Below, in pieces: positions 16,566 through 24,170 of a DNA stretch of 64,000 nt; position 1 is the first letter of the stretch, and every line of letters begins with the position of its first letter. Source of the DNA: Draconibacterium mangrovi (GTDB lineage: Bacteria > Bacteroidota > Bacteroidia > Bacteroidales > Prolixibacteraceae); contig NZ_JAAAGB010000001.1 of the NCBI RefSeq assembly GCF_010586825.1, positions 1,612,001-1,676,000 on the forward strand. Direction: 5' to 3'. The position numbers and the translations under genes are program-made. Under the pieces are notes generated by a model. That model ran no database searches. It was not told the DNA's origin and saw nothing but the letters and a program-made list of their open reading frames with translations.

Positions 16566-17144
16566 ATGTATAGTTCTGTTTATTCTTCGGCCATTGAGGC
16601 ACTGAAATCCGCACACCAAAAAGATCCAAACCTTGAGTTGGATGGAACCCCGGCCGAGTTGTTGTATTGTCAGCGCCTGTCGGATTGCCTGAAAGAAGTT
16701 TATCCCGATGCTTCGGAAGCCTTGTCTGTGGCAGCCTGGTGCCAGCATTTGTACCGTTGGGAGATTGCCCGCAGCACCTATCCCGAGGGCCGGGTTGGTT
16801 ATTACCAATGGCGTAATTTTTTGGGTGAATACCAGGCTGAAAAAGCTGCCGATATATTGAAAGAAGCCGGATATTCCGCCGATTTTATTGCAGAAGTGAC
16901 CAATATTCTGAAAAAGGAAAATATCAATCGACTTGCTGATGCCCAGAAGTTGGAAGACATTGTATGTCTGGTCTTCCTGGAACATTACATGGCTGCTTTT
17001 ATGCCCGGAAAAACCGATGAACAACTGGTTCTGATTGTTCAGAAAACGTGGCGTAAGATGTCTGCACATGGTCATGATATTGCTTTAAAATTAAACTTGC
17101 CAGAATCCGTAAAACGAATTGTTCATTTAGCACTGGCTACCTAA
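16566..17144 (+). CDS. DUF4202 family protein
   Basis: 192 residues, no signal peptide or membrane segment; cytoplasmic. Recognisable DUF4202 features are AAWCQHLYRWEIARSTYPEGRVGYYQWR near residue 57, LVFLEHYMAAF near 138, and VQKTWRKMSAHGHDIAL near 157. Its all-helical nature and the spaced His/Glu residues (WCQH, FLEH, GHD) suggest a metal-binding helical bundle, but the function of the family is unknown to me. It is the only plus-strand gene in the nitrate island and shares the short divergent promoter region with nirB, which ties it to nitrite reduction. Its 3' end converges on the rubredoxin-fusion gene. Confidence 0.85.
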   Translation: MYSSVYSSAIEALKSAHQKDPNLELDGTPAELLYCQRLSDCLKEVYPDASEALSVAAWCQHLYRWEIARSTYPEGRVGYYQWRNFLGEYQAEKAADILKEAGYSADFIAEVTNILKKENINRLADAQKLEDIVCLVFLEHYMAAFMPGKTDEQLVLIVQKTWRKMSAHGHDIALKLNLPESVKRIVHLALAT

Positions 17145-17202
17145 TTATTTACCTGAAAATCGATTCTTCATCTGATCTTCAGTTTTGATACATTTTGTTA
17201 TT

Positions 17203-18663
17203 CTATACACTTGTTGTTTCTGCAATTTCTACTGTTTTAAAAGTTGATTTTGGAGACTCGCATACCTGGCAACAATAGTTTTCAGGTAATTTGTTGAAAG
17301 CTGTGCCGGCAGCAATTTCGGCCAGAATATCACCATACCGTTCGTCGTAAACCGTTTGGCACAATGGGCACTGGTAAACATTATGCCCGGGACTTTTTGC
17401 CTGTTTTTGCTCTCCGGTAATATTCATCGAATTTTTTACAAACTGCTGATTATAATATTGTTTGCTAAGTTTGTTAAGGGCTTTTGGTAAATCCTGTTTG
17501 CTTAATGCCCGCTCGTACTGCATGTAAAAGTTGCTGTTTGGGTTAAAATCGTAAGCATGATCAATACTGTAGCTGGCGGTAAAATCGAAGCGGCCCAAAA
17601 AAGGAAGGCGCCCGTTTTTACGGATCACTACTGATGTGAAATTTCCCTTGTTTTTATTTTGAATGGCGAATGAAAGACCATAAGTGCGGATGTCGAATTT
17701 ATCGAACTCAGCTACTAAAAATCGCTTAAGTTTAAAAGCCTCTTTATCCAGCAGCGGTAAATGCCAGTTCAATTCAAAAGAGGAGTGGCGCATGTTAATT
17801 CCGTAACGGCCGATCAAATCATCCCAGTAAATTTTGTCTTTGGTTTCTATATCCTTGATCAGGAATGTTTTCCAGGGAGTAAAACTGATTTTGGCGATGT
17901 TGGTTTTCATGCACAATTCGCAAACGTCTTTCAAAAACTGAATGGGGTACTGGTTGTTACGCCAGTAAAAACCTGCCCAGTATTTATTTTTGTTCTCCAT
18001 TTTCACCAAACCTTCGTAATACGGCGAAGAGCCTTTTGGCAGCGTGAGTTTCGGATTTTTGTCGAGTGTGTTTTTTTGCAGATCGGAAATGGCCACGGAT
18101 TGATGCAAGTCTTCGGTCGTACGAATTCCCTCCTCAAGGATCAGTTTCTCAAGTGTTTGGGCAAACAAGGCAATGTCTTCGGTAAATATAAGGCCCGGCC
18201 ATGCTTCCGGTTGATGCATCTCTTCGATGTTAAGGTACAGGTGCCAGAAATTCGGGATTTCGGATGCAATAAAATTAAGCTCTCCGTAAAACAGCGGAAC
18301 CATGTTTTGCTGCGGATCAACGATGTTTACACGCAGCCGGTGCTTATAAGTGAACTGATCTGCAATTTTGATAAATATACCCGAGTAAACCCAGTTGGTT
18401 GATGGTAAAATATCAACGCATACGAATGATGACACCACATTTTGGATTCCCGAGTTTCGGCTTTGAATTGGAATTGCTGTGGTTTCAATTTTTGGCAACG
18501 AATACTTTGGAAGGTAAAAAAGCATGTCTTGTCGTGATCCAAGCATAACGTATTTATTGCCTTCATTTTCTGCCAGCTTCAATGCTTCAGTAAACATGGA
18601 GGTAGATATCAGACCTCCTTTGCTGAGCACACGATAGAGATATTTGTTGTTAGCCTTTTTCAT
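17203..18663 (-). CDS. Nitrite/sulfite-reductase-like scaffold fused to a C-terminal rubredoxin
   Basis: 486 residues. Residues 429-480 are a rubredoxin: C432-PL-C435, YDERYGD, GTAF, and C465-QV-C468, with an extra Cys464 in place of the usual tryptophan/valine before the second pair. The first about 400 residues resemble the duplicated ferredoxin-like halves of siroheme reductases (GGLISTSMFTEALKLAE...LGSRQDM and TNIAKISFTPWKTFLI), but the C-x5-C / C-x3-C ligands for siroheme and [4Fe-4S] are absent; the only other cysteines are C82, C248 and C251. The start overlaps the end of the nitrate reductase gene by 14 bp. An electron-carrier role between the nitrate reductase and another donor is inference. 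Confidence 0.88.
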   Translation of the reverse strand: MKKANNKYLYRVLSKGGLISTSMFTEALKLAENEGNKYVMLGSRQDMLFYLPKYSLPKIETTAIPIQSRNSGIQNVVSSFVCVDILPSTNWVYSGIFIKIADQFTYKHRLRVNIVDPQQNMVPLFYGELNFIASEIPNFWHLYLNIEEMHQPEAWPGLIFTEDIALFAQTLEKLILEEGIRTTEDLHQSVAISDLQKNTLDKNPKLTLPKGSSPYYEGLVKMENKNKYWAGFYWRNNQYPIQFLKDVCELCMKTNIAKISFTPWKTFLIKDIETKDKIYWDDLIGRYGINMRHSSFELNWHLPLLDKEAFKLKRFLVAEFDKFDIRTYGLSFAIQNKNKGNFTSVVIRKNGRLPFLGRFDFTASYSIDHAYDFNPNSNFYMQYERALSKQDLPKALNKLSKQYYNQQFVKNSMNITGEQKQAKSPGHNVYQCPLCQTVYDERYGDILAEIAAGTAFNKLPENYCCQVCESPKSTFKTVEIAETTSV

Positions 18664-21600
18664 TGTAATTGCCGGTTACGGGTTCCAACTCTTCTTTTAA
18701 TAATTTCTGAATTTCAGGTCGGCAGCTGCCGCAGCCAAGTCCGGCACCGGTGATTTCGCAAACAGCATCTTCATGGGAAGCCCCGTTTCTGATCGCTTTC
18801 TGAATGTTGCCTGATCCAACATTATTACAGGAACAGAGGAGCTTGCCAATCACCGGTTCCATTGGTTTTCCGGTTCGAAGCAGAGTATTTCGAAGTCCGG
18901 CCAGCTCTTTTTGCTCTACTATTAGTTTTTTGAATTCGGCAAATTCAGCTTTGTCACCCATTAAAATGGCGCCCATTAATACATCGTTTTTAACAATGCA
19001 CTTTTTGTAATAGCGGGTGGCTTTATCAATAAAAACTATCTCTTCGAAACCTTCCGCTCCGGCAGGAACAGAAGTTAAACCAATGGAACAAAGGTCGATT
19101 CCCGGAAATTTCAGGATGTTCATTGGAACAGTTCCGTAGTATTCGCTAATTGGATTGCCAAGCAGGTGTTTGGCCAGTATATCAGCTTGTTCTTCGGCTG
19201 CTGCGGTTATGCCAAACAGGTTACCATTAAGCTCCGCAATTTCGCCAATGGCGTAAATATCCGGGTTACTGCTTTTCAGGTGCTCGTTAACAATTATTCC
19301 CCTGCGAACATTAACCACTCCTTTGGCAAAGCTGATATTGGGTTTTGTACCCACTGCGAATACAATAGAATCAAAAACCAGGCGTTTGCCGCTTTTAAAA
19401 CTAACGCGATGTTTATCTTCCCAATCGCTGCTTATCTGGCTTAGTTCATCATTAAATAGAATTTCAACGCCTTTTTCGTTCAGTATTTCTTTCAACAACG
19501 TGGCTGATTCGTTATCGAGCTGGCGTTCCATTAAGCGTGGATTGCGGTTTACCAGCGTTACCTGAACATCCATTTCCAATAATGAAGCTACCATTTCAAG
19601 TCCTAACAATCCGCCACCAACAACCAGAACACGATGGTTAGATTTTGTCATTTTTCGGAACTGGTCGGCATCTTCCCGTGTGCGAATGGTATAGGTGGCG
19701 GGTAATGCAGCCCAATCGGGGTTCATAACATTTGAGCTCGATCCGGTGGCCAGAATTAGCTTGTCATAATGGTAGTCCTTCCCATCGGTACAATCAATGG
19801 TTTTATTTTCAGAGTCAATGGAGTTAAGGCTTACCCCGGTTTTAACCTGTATATTTAGTTTTTTGATTTCTGCTTCGCTTGTTTTCTGAAGGGCCTCCCA
19901 ATTAAGACTTCCTGTAATATAATCAGGCAATAAAACGCGGTTGTAGAACGGATAATCTTCTTTTGAGATGACCAATATTTTGTCGGTTTTGTTTTTCTCC
20001 CGATAGCTCTTTACAAATTGAAGGGCTGCAGCACCTGCTCCAACCACAAGCAGTTGTTCTGTTGGTTTGTAATTCTTTTCAATGCGAACTGTGCTAAATT
20101 TAAAGTCGGGTTCTTTTGATTTTGGGTCTACCAAATCATTGGTTAAGTTGTTGGTTCGCGCTTTGTTTCCTGAGAGAACTTTTCCCCAGTGCATGGGCAG
20201 GAACACAACTCCCCGGCGAATTGAGTCAGTAACTTGTGCGGGTGCTTTTACTTCTCCGTTCCGGTTGCTGATCGTTAAAATGTCATCATTTTCGATGTTT
20301 AAATTTTTGGCATCAGCCGGATGGATTTCAACAAATGGTTTGTCGATATGCTGTTGTAGGCGTTTAACTTTTCCGGTTCGTGTCATGGTGTGCCACTGAT
20401 CGCGGATACGCCCTGTTGTTAAAATAAACGGATATTCTGTATTTGGTTGTTCCGAGAGGTTGGTTCCCTCCACGGCAAATATATTTGCTTTTTTAGACGG
20501 AGTATAGAAGTTGCCATCCTCAAAAAGGCGCAAAGTACTTTTTCCATTTCTGAATGGCCACTGAACCGAACTGGTTGTGCGTAAATGCTCATAGGTCAGT
20601 TCTTCAATCGAGAGATTTGTTCCGCGGGTTAGTAGTTTATATTCGTCGAATATTTCCCGGGCATTCTTAAAGTTGAACCCGGAATAGCCCATTTTTCTTG
20701 CAACACGGCATATAATTTCGTAATCGGGGAGTGCTTCTCCCGGAGCCTCTACCACTTGGTTAAGATGCGTAATTCTGCGTTCGGAGTTTGTCATCGTACC
20801 TTCTTTTTCCAACCATCCGGCGGCGGGAAAAACCACATCGGCAAATTGTAGCGTATCCGATTTTTTAGAAATGTCCTGAACGACCACAAACCGGGCTTTT
20901 TTCAACGCTTGTTCCACTTTGTGTAAATTAGGCAAACTCACCATAGGGTTTGTGCAAATAATCCAGACCGCTTTTAACCGTCCGTCTTCAAGAGCGTCAA
21001 TCATTTCAGTTGCGCTGTAACCCGGTTTGGCAGGTATTTCTTTCACCTTCCAAAAATCTGCCACTTCAGCCCTGTGGGCTTCATTATCTAAATTTCGGTG
21101 GGCAGGAAGCAGGTTACACATTCCACCAACTTCGCGTCCGCCCATGGCATTGGGTTGACCGGTAAGGCTAAACGGTCCGCAGCCGGGTTTACCTATTTTT
21201 CCGGTGATGAGGGAGAGATTGATAAGTGAAAGGTTCTTGTTTACGCCGATAACGCTTTGATTTAATCCCATGGCCCACATGGATATAAATCCTTTCGACT
21301 CTCCTATATATTTTGCTGCCAAACGAATATCGGCAGCGGGAACACCACAGATTTCAGCCGCTTCGTTTACGCTTTGTTTAACGACTTGCTTTTGCAATTC
21401 TTCAATACCATTGGTATGTTGGCGGATGAAATTCCAATCGGCATAACCGTCTTCAAGCAGGCAGCGGGCAATGGCATTGTTCAGGAACACATCAGTGCCC
21501 GGCTTTAATTGTAAATGCAAATCTGCTAATTCGCAGCTTTGCGTACGACGCGGGTCGGCTACAACAATTTTAACTTCAGGACTGGCCTTTTTACGCGCTT

Positions 21601-22162
21601 CTATCCTGCGAAACAAAATTGGATGGCACCAGGCCGGATTTGCACCTGTAATAAAAAAGCAATCGGCAAGGTCAATGTCTTCGTAGGATGCAGGAACAGC
21701 ATCTTCTCCCAGTTGCATTTTGTAGCCTACCACTGCAGAACTCATGCATAAGCGTGAATTCGTATCTATATTATTGGTTCCCCAAAAACCTTTTGCGAGT
21801 TTTGAAGCCACATAATATTCTTCAGTCAGACATTGTCCGGATACATAGAACGCCACAGAATCAGGGCCAAATTTTTCGATTAAGCTTTTGAATACATTCG
21901 CAACACGCCCTATGGCTTCCGGCCATTCAACATTTTTTAAGGGATACCCTTTGGCCAAACGGACTTGTGGAGTGGTTAAGCGGTCCGTTTGATTGTTTAC
22001 CACATAATGCAGGTTTAATCCTTTTGAACACAGCTTTCCCTTGTTGACGGGATGGTCCTTGTCTCCTTTTACGGCAACCTTTCCGTCAGCCGATTTTGAG
22101 ACAATTATCCCACATCCAACTCCACAATAGGAACATGTTGATTTAAATTCTTCGGTCCTCAT
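18650..22162 (-). CDS. nasA: Assimilatory nitrate reductase, molybdenum + FAD/NAD(P)H + [2Fe-2S] fusion
   Basis: 1170 residues made of three enzymes in one chain. Residues 1-690 form the molybdopterin oxidoreductase: [4Fe-4S] ligands C10, C13, C17, C45; Cys139 in SRLCMSS; and the dinucleotide-binding domain ending about 690 (LPMHWGK). Residues 700-1095 are an FAD/NAD(P) oxidoreductase like NasB/NirB (VVGAGAAAL and VVGGGLLGLE). Residues 1105-1160 are a BFD-like [2Fe-2S] domain (CSC...GCGSC). In most bacteria the diaphorase is a separate protein; here NAD(P)H could feed the Mo site within one chain. Start ATG overlaps the stop of the transporter gene by 4 bp; the next gene overlaps by 14 bp. 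Confidence 0.95.
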   Translation of the reverse strand: MRTEEFKSTCSYCGVGCGIIVSKSADGKVAVKGDKDHPVNKGKLCSKGLNLHYVVNNQTDRLTTPQVRLAKGYPLKNVEWPEAIGRVANVFKSLIEKFGPDSVAFYVSGQCLTEEYYVASKLAKGFWGTNNIDTNSRLCMSSAVVGYKMQLGEDAVPASYEDIDLADCFFITGANPAWCHPILFRRIEARKKASPEVKIVVADPRRTQSCELADLHLQLKPGTDVFLNNAIARCLLEDGYADWNFIRQHTNGIEELQKQVVKQSVNEAAEICGVPAADIRLAAKYIGESKGFISMWAMGLNQSVIGVNKNLSLINLSLITGKIGKPGCGPFSLTGQPNAMGGREVGGMCNLLPAHRNLDNEAHRAEVADFWKVKEIPAKPGYSATEMIDALEDGRLKAVWIICTNPMVSLPNLHKVEQALKKARFVVVQDISKKSDTLQFADVVFPAAGWLEKEGTMTNSERRITHLNQVVEAPGEALPDYEIICRVARKMGYSGFNFKNAREIFDEYKLLTRGTNLSIEELTYEHLRTTSSVQWPFRNGKSTLRLFEDGNFYTPSKKANIFAVEGTNLSEQPNTEYPFILTTGRIRDQWHTMTRTGKVKRLQQHIDKPFVEIHPADAKNLNIENDDILTISNRNGEVKAPAQVTDSIRRGVVFLPMHWGKVLSGNKARTNNLTNDLVDPKSKEPDFKFSTVRIEKNYKPTEQLLVVGAGAAALQFVKSYREKNKTDKILVISKEDYPFYNRVLLPDYITGSLNWEALQKTSEAEIKKLNIQVKTGVSLNSIDSENKTIDCTDGKDYHYDKLILATGSSSNVMNPDWAALPATYTIRTREDADQFRKMTKSNHRVLVVGGGLLGLEMVASLLEMDVQVTLVNRNPRLMERQLDNESATLLKEILNEKGVEILFNDELSQISSDWEDKHRVSFKSGKRLVFDSIVFAVGTKPNISFAKGVVNVRRGIIVNEHLKSSNPDIYAIGEIAELNGNLFGITAAAEEQADILAKHLLGNPISEYYGTVPMNILKFPGIDLCSIGLTSVPAGAEGFEEIVFIDKATRYYKKCIVKNDVLMGAILMGDKAEFAEFKKLIVEQKELAGLRNTLLRTGKPMEPVIGKLLCSCNNVGSGNIQKAIRNGASHEDAVCEITGAGLGCGSCRPEIQKLLKEELEPVTGNYNEKG

Positions 22163-23553
22163 GCATTTAGCTTTATTATGCTATTCTCTGCGTAGCTGAA
22201 CATAAATACCGGTTTGGGCTGAACGCTTCGGGCTTGGTATACCTCGCCAAGCTCTTTTCGTGCTTCCGCTTCGGCTTCCTCGCTAAAGCGAACAAGGAAA
22301 GCAAAAAGCGAAACTACACTGACGATGATTCCAATGATAAATAATGCCTGCGGATATGAGACTCCTTCCAATTTAAAGAGGAATCCGGCGGCAACAGCAC
22401 CGGCGTTTCCGCCAGCACCTACAATCCCCGATACGGTTCCTATTGCTTTTTTATTGATAAAGGGAACGACTGAAAAGGTTGCCCCTTCCGACATTTGCAC
22501 AAATAGACTAAACACGATCATAGTCGCAATGGCAACAGGTAAAATGGTCATTCTGCTAAACATGATCAATGCAATTCCTTCAAGGAACAAAGCTGTAAAC
22601 AGAAAATAGACACGTCCTTTTAAGCCCCATCTGATCCCTGATTTATCGCCAAGAATACCGCCAACGGAACGGGCAAATATGTTCATCACACCAAATAACC
22701 CGGCGATTAATCCTGCGGTTTTTACATCAAGGCTGAAATAGTCTTTGTAATAAAGAGAGGCTATATTGTTAATGGTAAGTTCAATACCAAAACAAGCCCC
22801 GTAAATTATAAACAAGCCCCAAACACGGAAGTCTTTTATTGTTTCCACAAACTGGCCCTTTTCGGCTTTCTTTTTTATGGCAAAATCAGGATCTGCTTTT
22901 TTAAGGTCGTTCAAATTTCCTTCGGGAGTGTCCTTGGTAAACTTGTAATAAACCAGTCCCATTATTATCATCAAAATTCCGGGAACAATCATGGCATATC
23001 GCCAGGAGCTGGCGTTAGTATATCCAATTGCCACAAAAGCTGAAAAAATAAGTGGCATTACCATTTGGGTTACTCCGCCACCCAGATTTCCCCAGCCAGC
23101 TGTGGTTGCGTTAGCTGTACCTACAACGTTTGGAGCAAACATAAGAGATGTATGATACTGTGTGATTACAAATGATGCTCCGATTACTCCAATCAACAGG
23201 CGGAAAATCAAAAAAGACGTATAATCGTTGCTCAGTCCGATCAACATAACGGGGAGAGATCCAACAATTAGTAACCAGGTATAGGTAATTCGAGGACCTA
23301 TTTTATCCGATATCCAACCGATTAGAAGGCGGGCAAAAATGGTAATCATTACCGAAGCGATAATAATGTTTCCGATTTGTGATTTACTTAGTAATAATTC
23401 TTCGCGGATTACTGCCATTAGCGGGGCTACTCCAAACCATCCGAAAAAACAGAGAAAAAACGAAAACCAGGTAATATGGAAGGTTTTCATTTGAATTGAT
23501 TTAATACTGAATAAGTCAATTTTAGTAGCTTTTGAAGATTTTGAATGTTCCAT
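22159..23553 (-). CDS. narK: NarK/NasA-type nitrate/nitrite MFS transporter
   Basis: 464 residues with about 12 membrane segments. The nitrate signature AGWGNLGGGVTQ (about residue 155) and the second motif SGIVGAGGNAGAVAAGF (about 380) identify the nitrate/nitrite porter family. It is the first gene of a three-gene operon narK-nasA-rubredoxin fusion. With nrtABCD it gives this organism two separate nitrate entry routes through the inner membrane; whether this one imports nitrate, exports nitrite or exchanges them cannot be told from sequence. The long N-terminal cytoplasmic stretch (about 25 residues, with KSSKATK) leaves a second start at Met22 possible. Confidence 0.95.
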   Translation of the reverse strand: MEHSKSSKATKIDLFSIKSIQMKTFHITWFSFFLCFFGWFGVAPLMAVIREELLLSKSQIGNIIIASVMITIFARLLIGWISDKIGPRITYTWLLIVGSLPVMLIGLSNDYTSFLIFRLLIGVIGASFVITQYHTSLMFAPNVVGTANATTAGWGNLGGGVTQMVMPLIFSAFVAIGYTNASSWRYAMIVPGILMIIMGLVYYKFTKDTPEGNLNDLKKADPDFAIKKKAEKGQFVETIKDFRVWGLFIIYGACFGIELTINNIASLYYKDYFSLDVKTAGLIAGLFGVMNIFARSVGGILGDKSGIRWGLKGRVYFLFTALFLEGIALIMFSRMTILPVAIATMIVFSLFVQMSEGATFSVVPFINKKAIGTVSGIVGAGGNAGAVAAGFLFKLEGVSYPQALFIIGIIVSVVSLFAFLVRFSEEAEAEARKELGEVYQARSVQPKPVFMFSYAENSIIKLNA

Positions 23554-24170
23554 ATTTCTCTACATTTTTTTGATAAACGAATACGGGATCTTTATGTCTG
23601 TAAAGAAACTAAATGAAACTGTTCAAAAAGTGGAATCGGAGCTCATGTGCTCCTTGAAGGTATTTAAAAGACATAAATAAACATGTAAAAGCGCGTTTAT
23701 AATTATGGGCAAAAACCATATAAAAAATAATGTGATCCAATGTGTAAGGTAAGTGTGATTTTTTAAGAGGCTGAAAGATAGTGTCTTGTGCGGCTTTGGC
23801 CAATTGCCGCAGATGAGTAGTTTTTTGAGAAAAGGAATTGAAAAAATCAAAAAGGCTCAAATATTAAATAAAAGTTATCAAAAAGATTTATAAAATCGAA
23901 CAAATCGAACAAAAAGAAATATGTCAGTTAATTGTGTTATGAAATGGTAATTCTTAGCTTACTTGCTTACATTTTGTTAAAGTCGAACAACTTTGTGGAT
24001 CACAAAAACCTTATATCGTGGATTTTTGCGTATGGTTTTTTAACAATCTAAATTGTTTGGGAATTGAACTGAAGCTTGATTTCTATGGTCATAATAATAA
24101 ATCCACGGCATTGAGGATTGTCCTATCCATTTCGATGTATTTTTGTGGATTAGTTTTTTAAGCAACAGGT
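23554..24170. other. 617-bp divergent intergenic region with no supported gene
   Basis: It lies between narK (minus) and a TonB receptor (plus). Short minus-strand frames near 23609-23860 have low-complexity translations and no family features. The region holds three TCGAACAA octamers (23896, 23905, 23983) and the TTGTG-GAT-CACAA palindrome, so it is probably regulatory for both directions. No riboswitch (no cobalamin-box-like GCCACTG) was seen. Confidence 0.6.
23993..24005. promoter_or_regulatory. Palindrome TTGTG-GAT-CACAA upstream of the TonB receptor
   Basis: Perfect 5-bp arms with a 3-bp spacer, 165 bp before the receptor start and 440 bp before narK. The TTG...CAA symmetry is Crp/FNR-like, but the 13-bp length differs from the classical 14-bp E. 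coli site. Binding is unproven. Confidence 0.4.

Noticed and set aside
23609-23860. Minus-strand open frames of 75-83 residues in the narK/TonB spacer
   Set aside because: Low-complexity translations without family features, two overlapping frames of similar length, and position in a divergent regulatory spacer.
23554-24170. Cobalamin riboswitch before the TonB receptor
   Set aside because: No B12-box-like GCCACTG segment or matching helices were seen.
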